A stretch of DNA of 64,000 nucleotides from Erythrocercus mccallii (Eukaryota; Chordata; Aves; Passeriformes; Dicruridae), in assembly GCA_013397435.1 (NCBI GenBank), contig VZRG01000302.1:298269-362268 (forward strand). The letters run 5' to 3'. The position numbers and the translations under genes were made by a program. The notes beneath the pieces were generated by a model. The model was given only the letters and a program-made list of their open reading frames with translations, ran no database searches and was not told the DNA's origin. Position 1 is the stretch's first letter; every line of letters starts with the position of its first letter. Below, in pieces: positions 11,401-23,323 of this stretch.

Positions 11401-14400
11401 CCTGTTTGATTTTAACCACAACATGTACTTTCTCTCATTGCCAATATTTGTATTCCCTGAGCTTCCCAGCTTCTCAACCTCACCTGCACAATCTCTGCCA
11501 CTGATTAATGTCCAGATTGGGTTCCATATCTCCACAGTACCTTGTAGAAGCTGAAGTACACACACAGCTCCAAATTTAATACTGTCTTCTTAACCACATG
11601 CTCTGCTCTGGGACAGTGACAAAAATGTTCATTTTAAATTTAAAAATTTTATTTTTAATTTTGAAAGATGACTTATTAGTGCTCCCTCCCACATCCAAGG
11701 AAAGGCCAGATATTGCCTGATGGATCATATCTTCTCAGTGATGCCAGGGCAGCTGTCTACTCCTAGGGCTGTGATTCAAACTGTCACACAGGAGTGACCT
11801 GTGTTGTATGCAAAGGCTTCTGTACTGCAAGATCATCTCTCACTTTTGAAAATCACTAAATTTTAGAAACAGGAATGCTGCTTATGGGAGGTGATCATTT
11901 CCAGATGGTGTCCTCCAGACCAAAATCACCGAGACCAAGACAGCTTGTATCTTTTCCTTCTCGATGACAGAGGCAAGGGAAGATCCACCCTTCCTTCAAG
12001 TGTGATTTCCTCATCTGTAACCAGTATCCCCACCTATAACCCCTTCTGGCCTATTGCTCTTTGTGCATTCAAAATACTGGTAAAATAGATTCCAATACCC
12101 CCTCCAGCTTTTTTGCCATCCTGAAAAGGTGTGACACACTCCTGTATAGGATATGGTAATTGAAGGCATTGAGTTGAGCAGGAAGACTGCTAAGGAACTC
12201 TTGCACCACAGCTTTATATTGCCCAGTGCTGATTCTGTAAATTTTGTGCATGAATTCTTTCAAAAATGTGCTTTCCCAGCAGTCAAATTTTTCTGGTGTG
12301 TTTTTCTGTATATCAGTGATGGTTATCTATTTATATTAATTTTGTGGGGTTTTTTTACTTTATGGGAGCTCACAAGGCTGTTCAATTTTCTCTACTATTA
12401 TGTGACACTACCCTGTGCAAGGTACCACTTTACTATTTTTCTGTTTAGTTTTTTTAATGACCATGTGTTTACACAGCAGCCTTGCAATTAGCATCCTGTT
12501 TTAATTTTTCCTTGCAAATGAAACAAATAGCTGACTTTTCCCATTCATTTTCCAAATGTCACTATAAATTCAGCTGGTTTCTACCCACTGAAACTATTCT
12601 GGGTAGGTTCTGCTATTTATTTATTTCCATAAGCAAACTTTTAAGCTCATTTGTACAGTTTTTAACATTTTCAATACTCTTTATTTGAAAACTTCAAGAA
12701 AACTATGGATAATTAGTTTAAATGCTGAAATCCCATTTTTTCTTATGTTTTGTCTTTATATTCATGGCTATAGGGATGCAATGTAAGCTATTTGTAAGTT
12801 TGTGGAGTTTTTTGAATATGAAAACAAATATTTTATCCTTAAAAGTAGTATGAGTAAAAATAATCTTTGTCTATACCCTCCAAAAACTCTCCTGCAAAGT
12901 GTGTCTCACTGTCTTTTATATCATATGTGTTTAGTTTAGAAGGCTGAACACAGAGCATCTAAAGATCTAACATCTTAAAGTGTATCTAGACCTCTTTCTG
13001 CTCATTAAAAATTAATGCACTGCAAATAGTGCGCACTGGGAATGCTTTCCAGCACCTTTGCTAACAATTCAGAAGGCAGAAGATTATTTAGATCATTCCT
13101 CCAAAGCTCTACACTAGCACCACAGTTCCAGTCTCAGTAAAAGTTTTTAACACGCACATAGTAAAGCAACTTGAAATCGTAACCTTACAGCAAAGAAAGC
13201 GCGGCCATTAATTTTGAAGGCATTATATGTTCTCTTGTTAATTTAGTGATGCATGTTGGCATGTGACTAATGAAAAGAACTATTCCAATTGGTTTACTTG
13301 TCTGGGCCTTGAATCTCTGAAGATTCCAAAACACATAGGATGTCCGTGCTTTTGTATTGATTTTTTTTCTTTTCCCTAAAGTCCTATAAAATATTGAATC
13401 TTATTGGACTGATATTTTGTTTAGGATAATGATCCTATATTTAAGTGAACAATTCACATCAGTGTAGCATTTTGTCCATAGACATATTCCCAAGTTTATA
13501 TAGAAATACACTTTAAAATCTGTTTTTCCCTTGATGTGTTTCTGCACATGTGCAAGAAGTAGATATTCTGAATGCCCCGAAGAGGACATTTTAGCAGATG
13601 ACTACATTACCCTGGCCATTTTGAATTTAACTCCACACTAATTTTTCAAAGTTTTTGGTTATTTGTCATTTAGTGTATGTGAAAGTTGCACTCAACAGGA
13701 CCAATATGTTTATAGCGTGAAAAAAGGCTCACTTGCATTTCAACAATGTGTTTGACTATGCTGGTATTTATTTAAGGTATATAAATTTTCCAACTGATGA
13801 CCACATCTCTGTGTATATATTTCATCCTGGCAAAAGGCCACAATATTTTCCTCAAAGAAAATACACGTCAGATTTCATTTCCTCATGCAGCTAATATTGA
13901 GACAGTTGTTGTGGGGCTTTTATTTTTAACTAGGGGCTAAAGCCAATGTTTATTTTCTTACTTGCTTAAAAACAAGACCTAGGTTGCTATACTCAAGTCT
14001 ATTGGCCTTTTTCCTGGATAAACAGGCTTCTAGTTAATTCAAATGTTTTAAAGGATTTCATCTGAAAAGGTGTATTCTTCTGTTGGAATTTTATATTTCC
14101 TTACCTTCAACAGAACCAGAATTTAAAAGCTTGAAAGTCCCATGGATTTTTCTGGAAGTCCCTAATCAAGTAATCAATAAATAAATTTGGCCCAAAATAG
14201 GGATTTTTAGGGTAAGGAGGATTTGTCTGGCAGTCTGTTTCTGAAAGAAAAAGCTTTATTCTTTTGTCTTATGAAGGACAGTTGATGAAACAAACAGAAG
14301 GAATTCTTGGCAAAAGGGAAATGAAGAGTTTCTAATGTGCAAGAAGAAACATATCTCTTTTGATGAAGCTAATGAGGTTTTGTGTTAAAAGCAGAATTTA

Positions 14401-15704
14401 GGCTGGAGTTACACTCCTACCTTATGCCATTAAAGACATACAAGCACTATTTTGACTAAACTACCACAGGGGGAAACACCAGCTTTGAGGTAAGACATCA
14501 TCAGGAGGTGTTGCTCTGTCCTTTACAGAGTAGGATGCAGACCTCGAAGAGCAAAGTGACAGGGGTGGAGATGTGGTGGGGTGGAATGTTTCAGCCAATG
14601 GCAGCATGAAGAGGAATTACATCCTGAGGGCAGTGGGAGGAAGCGTAACACTGCTCTGGAGACATTACCTACACAGGTACCCCAGCCCAAACTAAATAAT
14701 TCCCTCTTTCCCTTTTTTTTTTAAGGGTTGCTTTCTGTTTGTTGCTTATTTCAATTCTATTTTAAAATCACATACCTAAACAAGATAGCCCATGATGTAA
14801 AAATAAACACAACAAAATCCCAAACTACTAAGTAAATTTTCTATCTGCTACCCCCAGCTTCAATCAACTAGTAGCTTGTTTTCAGCCAAGTAATTTATTT
14901 TTGCCTATTATGGTTTTAAGGAATCAGTTATAATCAGCATACTCATATTTAAAAGGGGCTGTTTATCTATGTTCCTTTTAATACAACATGGGGAAAATGA
15001 TTAAAAGTCAAAATGAAATGGAATATTTAATATTTTGCCCATCTGTTACTTACAGTTAGGTTTTGCATCCCTGGACAGTGTAGAAAATAAGTTTGCATTA
15101 ATTAATTCAAGCAATTCTCTGTTGTACTATCCAAACACAGTGTGTAATATTTGCAGCCTATTTCAGCTCTCAAAAAAGGCTGAAGAGAAAAGATAGAGAT
15201 ATATTTGAAGACGTGAAATGATAACAGTGGGATCTTGTCAGTATTAGAGGCCGTGTTTTGGGGGCTTCTGCTTGGTTTTGGTGGAGTCTTTTGGTGGGTT
15301 TTTTTTCCTGGTGTAATTGCCTTCAAACACACATAAAACCCCCCCAAAAACTGTAAAAAATAATAGCTGAACTTCCTCCTGACTATCTGCAGTTAAGTAG
15401 TTGGAAACAAGGCATCATTCCCTGTACTTTTTGCCCCTGCCCTGTATGACAGCACTGTATCTTTGATGCTACATTTCCAGTAGGTGACTTTGTTACTTTG
15501 ATGAAATGTCTTTGAGAGGTGGGTTCACAGAAGAGAGTTTGCTAGTCTTACTGTTATAAAATGGAATTTTAAAAGAAAAAAAAGAATGGAAGCTGCTTGC
15601 TCTTTACAATTAGGGAAGGCTTTGTTTCACTTAAAAGCATGAAGATTTCTTGCATAATACAAATAGAAGTCATTTTTCCATTAACTAAACTATTTTTTCT
15701 GACT
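8467..15704. other. 7.2 kb without recognised feature
   Basis: AT-rich DNA with short homopolymers and a short (GGTTT)n run near 11170-11190. Open frames up to 112 codons are present without recognisable similarity. A minus-strand frame at 10327-10551 has a fairly protein-like composition but no identifiable family. I see no repeat family, RNA gene or exon I can support. Confidence 0.4.
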
Positions 15705-15772
15705 AGTTTAGTTTAGTTTGGTTTAGTTTAGTTTAGTTTGGTTTAGTTTAGTTTAGTTTGGTTTAGTTTAGT
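15705..15772. repeat. GTTTA microsatellite with 20-bp higher-order unit
   Basis: A pentanucleotide tract, mainly GTTTA with regular GTTTG variants. From 15711 to 15770 it is three perfect copies of a 20-bp unit (three GTTTA plus one GTTTG), so the array grew by duplication of a four-pentamer block. Confidence 0.95.
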
Positions 15773-17809
15773 TCTCACTGCTTCATTTCAGAGCTGTGTC
15801 CAGCAGTCAAGTACAGAGTGCAAGTTCTATCACTACTTCTCTACACACACTTTCCACACTCTAGGTTGGAAAAAAAGAAAAAAGGACCCAGTATAACTCC
15901 TACTGGGATCCTACTAATCTCCAGTAGGATTTGGAGATAGTCTACACTGAGGATTGAAAACGTGGCAGTCAGCAGAACTCTAGTATCCATTGAAAAACAA
16001 ACCCACCACATCTTGTCGTAGCTCATCAGCTTTTCTTTTAACCAATCAAACTTTTTGGTAAAATATGGAAAAACAAAGCCTTGTGGAAAAGCAAATATTC
16101 CATCTAAAGCTGAACTGCCTCTGGTAAATAAATTTTTTAAAGGTAAATTTCTTGAGATTTTCCATTACATTCAGGAGAGATTTATCAAACCTTTTTCTGT
16201 GGGTAATTTTATAAACTCCAACTACAGCTAAATAAGTAGCTCACCTTCACTGGGGAGCAGGCTGCAGAGACTGCAAACACTGACAGTTTTGCTGAGATAG
16301 TTTCATGGCCCTCTAGCACAAAGTGATGAGCAAAGAAAACAGCAACTCTTCATTAAAAAGAAATTCACTTATTTAACACTCTTGCTTTTAATATAATTTT
16401 AGCCTTCAAGTAGCCAGCGTGAAATGCAACAGTGTATGTCTTGCTCATATACATTATGTCTTTGAATGCTTTCATTTTAATTTGGAGCTGAAGTTTGACC
16501 TAATTTAAAGTTTCTCAGCCTTATAATTATAAATTGGATGTATTCCAATGGCTAGTGTTGTGTCAAATATGCTTTTAAAATGAGTTCCAGATTTTAGTTC
16601 TTGTCACAAGATCTGTCTTTGCAACCCATGGGTGACAAAGGTAAAATTTGTCGTCTTCACCGGAAATCTAAAAGTTAATTTACAGACATTGGTAGTGTTG
16701 GTTTTCAGAAAAACAATCAGAGATGTCAGCTTGCCAAAATTAACTCTTCTTGATAGTAGCAGAGGGCATTTTCTTTGGAGGCATCTATTTTATACTCACC
16801 TTCCCTTTGTCTGCTTGTTCTCAGGAGGAGCTGATGAAGTGACAGAGCCAACTTCTTCCCTCCCTGCTGTCAAAATACTTTTCCTGACCATTACAGAAAA
16901 AATACCCATGTGAAACCACTTCTGCTTCAAACTAGGAGGTATCAACTACTTCTAGAAAGTTTTCTTGAATGTTTATATCTGGCTTTTGCATTGCACAATG
17001 CATATTTGTGCATTTGTACACATGAATTAATAGATTTAACTTACAGAATTTCTCTGTGCAGAGGGCTGTGGGTTTCTGGGGCACTTGGCTGGGAGGCAGG
17101 GAGCCAATGTCCTCCTGCAGGAGCCCTGATGCCCTCCTCAGCTGCTGCTCCAGGGTGAGAAGTGCTGCTGAGCCCTCTCAGTCCCCGACACAAGCACAAA
17201 GCAAAGTTTAACACCAGAACCAAACACCCTGACAAAGCTGAGTGGTCCAATGCACTCCCCACTGGAGGGAAGAGCACAGAGGGAATAAAACAGAAATGAC
17301 AGGTATTAGATGTGGTGCAGAACACATGGCTACAGGGTATGCTTAAAAAAGTTATATGTTAATAATGAATAGAAATACATAGTATAATACAAAATTATAC
17401 CTATAAATATATATTAACAATGTGCTTGATTTACCCTTTCTGCAGCAGCATTGTTAAAAAAACTAGTGTGATATTTTGTTTTTAAACAAAAAGCAACACG
17501 TTTTGTCTGGATGACTTAAGATCACATACAGTAAAAATAATCTAATAAAGAGAATAAGTGTGCCTTGACTGGAAATGGGATTAGTATGTGATTGTCAGAG
17601 GTGTAATCAGAGGCACTGGCAATGGAATGTGTAACCACCTGAAAGGGGTGTCAGAAGGGCTGCCCAAGTTGCCCCAGTGTGCAGGCTGAGCATGGCTAAG
17701 CTGGTAGGCAAAGTGTGTTAGTCCAAAGCTCAACGAAATAGACTGAGTCTAATGCAGTTAGAAAGAACTTTCAGACACTTTCAGACTCATCTTTGAGGAA
17801 GTGTGCAGG
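15773..17809. other. no recognised feature
   Basis: Mostly AT-rich. A more GC-rich patch at about 17050-17300 carries open frames on both strands (82 and 94 codons) without recognisable domains. The 17580-17809 part could be older retroviral sequence beside the next LTR, but I cannot show it. Confidence 0.35.
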
Positions 17810-18304
17810 TGTTGTCTGGGATGGAGTTGATTTTCTTCATAGTAGCTAGCATGGGGCTTTGGTTTTGATTTGTGACGAAAACAGTGTTGACAATTCAGGA
17901 GTTTTTAGTTATTGCTATGGAGTACTTCCACAGAGCCAAGGCCTTTTCTGGTTCTCACAGCAGCCTGCCAGAGAGGAGGTGGGGAGTATGCAAGGAACTG
18001 GGAGGGGACACAGCCAGGGCAGCCCATCCTATGTACCTATCTCCTACCATATGGCATCACGCTCAGCATATAAACCTGGGGGTAAGAAGAAGGAAGAGGG
18101 TGCATTCGGAATGATGGTGCTTGTCTTCCCAAGTCACCACTACATGTGATGGAGCCCTGCTTTTGCTTTGCATGCTAAACTGTCTTTATCCCAGCACATG
18201 AGTTTTCTCACTTTTAGTCTTCCAGTTCTGTCCCCCATCCCATCAGGAGCAGTAAGGGAGCAGCTGTGTGAGGATGAGCTGCTGACTGGAGTTAAACCAC
18301 AACA
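17810..18304 (+). mobile_element. ERV LTR, avian family A
   Basis: A 495-bp LTR in plus orientation. The ends are inverted repeats (TGTTGT at the left; CCACAACA at the right, whose complement begins TGTTGT). A TATAAA box is at 18069-18074 inside 'cagcatataaacctggg', followed by purine-rich sequence and the segment 'gtcttcccaagtcacc', all in the order of a very common avian LTR family. The flanking 5-mers (gcagg and ggaag) do not match, so the target duplication is lost, diverged, or one flank has been rearranged. The same family recurs on the minus strand at 57956-58640. An Env fragment of another ERV begins within about 100 bp downstream, in the same orientation. Confidence 0.85.
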
Positions 18305-18402
18305 GGAAGGCTCTATCAAGTGAAAGTTGGGATTTGGGTGCTCCAGTAAGTTATTAAGCTGTCATAATTTGGTCTTGTTCATGTGAGAGCTTTTGTCTGT
18401 CA

Positions 18403-18740
18403 GTGCTGCTCTGGGTGGATAGGAGCCCCTGTAGAAGAGGACATGGCCAAGGACATGGCTGTGAAGAATTTGAAGGTCTGTGTTGTATGAACCTCTCTGA
18501 TCACTCTCAAGCCATTTACAAGCAGCTTTTGCAGCTGAGAGACAACGTGAAAAAACTCGTTGTTACTGGTACTCCTTTTGATAACTGGATCAATTCTTGG
18601 GGACTCACTGGCTGGATCAAGGATTTAGTTCGTTTTGGTATTATAATTTTTATTGTTATTATAATTGTTTTAGTTATTGTGCCTTGCTTGTTACAATATA
18701 TGCAAAAAATGGCCAACTGTGCCTTGAACTCAGTCTGGCT

Positions 18741-18742
<2 letters not shown>
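18403..18742 (+). pseudogene. endogenous retrovirus env fragment (TM subunit C-terminus)
   Basis: One open frame encodes the C-terminal part of a retroviral envelope transmembrane subunit. It shows the CX6CC motif (CEEFEGLCC, 18460-18486), which in such viruses links the TM and surface subunits by a disulfide bond. A predicted helical ectodomain stretch follows, then a long hydrophobic membrane span rich in Ile and Val (about 18630-18700) and a short cytoplasmic tail. The signal peptide, surface subunit, cleavage site and fusion peptide are absent, and no usable ATG precedes the motif, so this is a non-functional remnant. The arrangement Env tail, polypurine tract, LTR is the normal 3' end of a provirus. 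The motif wording is closest to alpharetrovirus-like avian ERVs (class II), by memory only. Confidence 0.85.

Positions 18743-18771
<29 letters not shown>
18743..18771. repeat. poly(C) run of 29
   Basis: Twenty-nine consecutive C between the Env fragment and the polypurine tract, followed directly by eight A and five G. A homopolymer of this kind is prone to slippage and sequencing error, so the true length may differ. In frame it would read as polyproline, which is not meaningful. Confidence 0.95.
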
Positions 18772-18773
<2 letters not shown>

Positions 18774-18784
18774 AAAAAAGGGGG
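18772..18784 (+). promoter_or_regulatory. retroviral polypurine tract
   Basis: AAAAAAAAGGGGG immediately upstream of the LTR, with three bases (att) before its TG. In retroviruses this purine run primes plus-strand DNA synthesis and marks the U3 boundary. Its position right before the LTR start supports reading the LTR as the 3' LTR of the env-bearing ERV. Confidence 0.85.
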
Positions 18785-18787
18785 ATT

Positions 18788-19212
18788 TGTAGAAGAATTT
18801 TTAAGAGAACAGGGACATGATGTGTTTGTAAATTAGAACTGGGCAATCCAGCCTGGGTCTCAGGTGCAGGCCTGAGTGTGGGCCTAGGTACAGGCCTGAA
18901 CCAGGGCCTGGACACGGCCTGAAGTAGTCGATAAGCCTGTGGCACAGTTAGAAATTGCCTTAAGGTATGCAGAGAAAGATAGTAGCTCATTTGTGTAGTT
19001 GTTAAGTATAAGTGTTAATTTGCTTTTTAGCTGCCTTAAGACTGAAAGTAAACCATGTTTAGTTACATTCTTTTATTGCTGTATACCAATGAGAAGATGC
19101 TTGAAAATATAAACAATATTGTATACTATATAAACTGCCATCTTAGGGAGAATAAAGGACTTACCTATGTCACCATATTGGTGTGAGTACAAGTCTGGTA
19201 TAACTCCCCACA
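18788..19212 (+). mobile_element. 3' LTR of env-bearing ERV
   Basis: Starts TGTAGAAG right after the polypurine tract. A TATATAAA box is at 19127-19134 and AATAAA at 19151-19156. The probable end is CACA at 19209-19212, giving about 425 bp with a short U5. The first bases and the complement of the last bases (TGTGGGG) form a weak inverted repeat. The very short gap between TATA and AATAAA implies a very short R region, as in alpharetroviruses. No 5' LTR or gag-pol sequence was found upstream, so the provirus is 5'-truncated or rearranged. The right boundary is uncertain by a few bases. Confidence 0.78.
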
Positions 19213-21311
19213 ATTTTGGAGGATTTCTCTCTTCAAACCCCCTGACCTGTTTTGTGGATGCTAAGCAGGGCATGTCTGCACAATGCTGTGGTTTCTTACA
19301 GCCCACCCATTTATACAAGGTTTCTTTACCCTCACGTCTTTTTCTTTTTCTAGTAGTGTTCCCCCCCTGCTCTTGGTCAGTCATGAATATGTTTCTTGAT
19401 GTTATACTCTAGGAAAAGTTACATAAAGCTTTCCAATAGGAGAACCATCCTAGCAAGTCACCTCTAACAGTTGCTTCTTGCATGAGTCAAACCTGAACTG
19501 GAACTTCCACTGTATTTAAACAAGCTATGATCTCTGCATGTCAGAAATCACATCTCAGTGGAGACTTTATCAGACATATTCAGTATGACCCATTAAGGTT
19601 AGCAATATGACCCTTTAAATCAAAATTACTTTAGGAAGCTATTTGATGCTGGAAATGAAAGGTGATACATTCTAATTGAGCTTTTAACTAAGGAAATAAA
19701 GGATGCAGGGCTTCATTGCAGGGCTTGTCAACTCTCCAAGGAAGATTTTTAAAGTTTATATCTTGTTACTGTGTGTTATCACTCATATATCTGATAAAAT
19801 GTTATGTTTTCTTACCTTCACAGCTACTGATAAAAAAGTTTGACAAACAGCTGAATGCAGGAATTTACAAAAAATAATGTCCAGGAGGATATAGAAGCCA
19901 GTTCTATCCAAGATGAACAGCATAACTCATCAAAATTTTATCTATTTTTAGCACCAGTTTGGATGTAAATTCATGAGGCTCACACCACATTTGGATACTG
20001 TTCATTTTGTCTTATCTTTTTTTAAGACAAGAGAATGAGAACAAAGCTGTTAATATCTCTGGTTCATGTTTTCCCCAGTTTGTAATGACACACCAGGAGC
20101 CTCATAAGGACTAGAAATAAATGTCTGCAAAAATCCCTCTATGTTCTTTTTCTTCTTACCAGGCAATTCAACAATCAGGATTGCCTTTTAATTTCAATTA
20201 GTGAAAAATCTGAAAAAGACATTGATAAAATAAGACATTAAAGAGTGTCTTCAAAAATCACTCAAGCATTTTCCTCACACGAAACCCCCAGTTCAGACTC
20301 ACTTTATATTGTAAATAATAAAGCAGGAGAAATTTTACTTGTTTCTTGCAGCTTTAAAAAAAAAAGTGAATGCTGTGCAATAAGGTTTTAGCACCTGTTC
20401 TGAAAGTGTTACTTGAGTAGCAATTTGCTAAATATGAGGACTTTAATTTTTTAAATAGTGCTCATGTGCTTAGTTTGTTTTGCAGTCTGAAAGTGAAAGG
20501 TAAAATTCATAATGAAAAGAGGTTGTCCCTTGCAGTTGCAGCTGTACCATATTTATGAAGACTTACAAACCAGTAGGTACAGGTTCATCTTTTCAACAGC
20601 TATTGAAAAGTTGCTGATGAGAGGCCTACAGCTACCACATTGACCTGCAGACTAGAAAATAGATGCTGGTTGCTCTATCCAGGCTGAAAAGCAGACAGAT
20701 ATGTGGTTTGTAGAAGAATCACAGCATTATCAAAGTATTTTTGTTACTGGTAGGTCTCTCTAACCTTGATTTACATGCATATTAAACTGTGTCTGGTTAA
20801 GGGATGTCTTTGCTGAGTGTTTATTTCTTGTTTGTAACATGAGAAGTAGATGAGTTCTCAGTAAAATACAGCCTTTTTGGTATCTATTGTCAATTTTATT
20901 TACAACTCATGGCTACTGCTTTGTTTTAGTAGGGCCAGACTTCAAAAATTGCATCTTTTGAGCAAGGGACACCAGGTACAACATTCTTAATTAGTTAGAG
21001 GACATTTTTTTCCTGTGATGCCTCTTCAAAACCTTCTAGATTTTTAAGGTAAGACTTTGCAAGGATTTAGAATCTATTTGTAAGTAGCTTTTAAGAGATT
21101 AAAGGAATTTTTTTACTTAGTGAGTAATGAAATCTTACAGCATAGCTCCTTAAAGGTTATGTTGTTTCTGGCTTATGTCCTTGTGACCATTTGTACTTTG
21201 TAGCTGCCTTTTTCTTCAGCCTGCTGAACATGTGGGACACTTGATGATCATGCATCAAGCACAATAAACCATTAAACTCTTTGTTAATCTCTTTTGATTT
21301 CTGTATAAAAA
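19213..21311. other. no recognised feature
   Basis: AT-rich DNA. The first 200 bp after the LTR are pyrimidine-rich with open frames on both strands but no recognised similarity. Nothing else stands out. Confidence 0.35.
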
Positions 21312-21362
21312 TGGGATGGACTGAATGCCCTCCTGAAATTCACCCCAAATAATTCTATGACA
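21312..21362 (+). repeat. CR1-like 3' tail (short)
   Basis: The order 'ggatggactgaatgccctcctg ... caccccaaataattctatga' follows the last 50 bp of avian CR1 elements in plus orientation. The match is imperfect and short, so confidence is moderate. It lies about 320 bp from an oppositely oriented CR1 tail. Confidence 0.5.
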
Positions 21363-21681
21363 GTAGTAGAATAATGACACCATCTATATAGTATTAATAA
21401 TACAGTTTTAACTAAATAAAAAAGATATTGCAAATTTTGTGTTAGAAAAACTATAAGTGATGACAGTGTACAAAAAACCCCCAATGTCTCCACAAACTAA
21501 AACAGGTGGTTGTTTTCTGCTAAACACTAACTTTTCCCTATAAAGAAATCTTTGCCTAATTGCCAGAGAGCAGTCCTAGAGCACTAAAAAATGTAAATTG
21601 TGTAAGTAAAAAAAACAATGACCGTTGTTCCATTTTGAACTAGGGAAGAGGAAGTATGGTAGCTATTTGGGTTTGAAACGT

Positions 21682-21838
21682 CACAGAATCACAGAATGGC
21701 TGGAGCTGGAAAAGACCTCTGGAGCTGATCCAGTCCAACTCCCCCACTGAAGCAAGTTCACCTGAAGGACACTGCATGGGATCATACCCACGTGGGTTTT
21801 GTATACCTATAGGGAAGGAGACTGCACATCGTTTTTTT
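21682..21838 (-). repeat. CR1 LINE 3' fragment
   Basis: The plus strand begins with the reverse complement of the CR1 tail (CACAGAATCACAGAAT), then 'ggctggagctggaaaagacc', 'gatccagtccaactccccc', 'gatcatacccacgtgggttttg' and 'gaaggagactgcaca'. This is the reverse-complement order of a CR1 3' end, so the element runs on the minus strand with its 3' end at 21682. It is 5'-truncated at about 21838, as is usual for CR1. Conservation is good, so it is younger than the other tails here. Confidence 0.92.
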
Positions 21839-22332
21839 CACAGTGTTGCACTCTAGGTAAATCACTTGAGCCAGGCTACATTTCAACTGACTCTGATTAA
21901 GATGTGTAAGTTTGCGCCAGTGACTTTTCCCTGTCCTGGCAGGAGAGGTAGAGATTGGGATGTTTCTAGAGGTTTATTCAGTGGATGAGCCTGGGGTGAT
22001 ATCTAACTTTAAAAGTTAAATTAGGGCAGGAAAACATTCAGCTTTTTTTCCTCTGACTCATAAGATAATGCCCCAGAGAGACTGGACAGTAAACATATCT
22101 AATACAGAGAGGTACTCAAGAGGCCTGCTATTGAAAGTAATATCAGTTTTACAAATGAATACACAGACAGAATTTGCCAGGACATTCCCAGACAGGAGAG
22201 TACTTTCAGGGGTTCTGGGATTTGTTTTTTTGTTTATTTTTAGGGTTTGTTTTTTCAAAGTGTGAGTGAGGGTTGAATTGAGTGGTAGCTTGGGAAAATA
22301 AAAGTCCTTTAGTAAAATAATTAACATTACTT

Positions 22333-22370
22333 TAATTAATGTAGAGTAATTAATGTAGAGTAATTAATGT
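22333..22370. repeat. 14-bp tandem repeat, 2.7 copies
   Basis: The unit taattaatgtagag is repeated exactly at 22333-22346 and 22347-22360, with a partial third copy to 22370. Confidence 0.95.
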
Positions 22371-23280
22371 TTCTTTAATGTTACAGGAGAGAAATTTACT
22401 GCTCATGGCCTGACAGTGAATGAACCACTTTTGAGGGATCTTTAAAGAAATGTTCACACTTTCATTAAGAGTGTAGGTTTGAAGCTGCTTAGCTGCTGTG
22501 AACAAACTCATCTGGAAGTGGGGAATATGAATCAGTATCAACAGATTTGCACTGACCTTGCTCTTTCTTCTTCTCATACCTGATCAATTTACTAAGTTCC
22601 CACCCCACAGCCAAAGAAAATTCCTCTTAGAATAGGTGCTATCTAATTTATAATAACAGGAACCAGATTGTGCTAGACACTGAAAGCTAGGAATTTTAAT
22701 TTAGGTAACCATTAAACAGAGAGTGTAGCATTTAACATTTCAGTTTTTATATGTTTACTTAATTATTATAACACAATTTTGTTACCAATTTTTATATGCC
22801 TCTGAAGCTTCTCCAAGGAAAATCTTTCCTTCAATTAGAATTAATTTTTCTTCTTGATTTGCATGGTAAAAGACATAGTTACTTGTGTTGAAAGGGAACA
22901 TTCATAGCAACAGTTTTCAATTTTGCAAAAAAATTCCAAGTATCTACAAAAAACCTTAATATATTATACTTTCAATTCTGAGGAGAGCACTATCTACTGT
23001 AGAACAAAATTTGGTGGCTCTAGAAAATAAAATTATAGATATAGATTAAAAGTTAACAGAGTTTTATTTAATTAGCATGTTGCTAAAATTCTAAGTGGCA
23101 GATATCACTTGCAATAGATCCGGTTCTCCAGATCCACAATCAAAATAATCAATAAAACACATTCGCTTCAATGCCTTCCCAAGTTGCAGAAAATAGAAAT
23201 TCTGTCTTATCCACAACATGCAGCTCTCAATTCTTATGCGTTAAACATGCTGCTTTCCTTGATGAAAATTAACAAGAAAA

Positions 23281-23323
23281 TGCTTATTTGAGCCTGCTTA
23301 TTTGAGCCCCTGCTATTTGAGCC
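23281..23323. repeat. 14-bp tandem repeat, 3 copies
   Basis: The unit tgcttatttgagcc occurs at 23281-23294 and 23295-23308. A third copy lacking one T follows at 23311-23323 after two extra C. Confidence 0.9.

Noticed and set aside
18743..18792. Polyproline tail of the Env fragment as a real protein feature
   Set aside because: It arises from the 29-C run at the polypurine tract junction and is outside normal Env tails.
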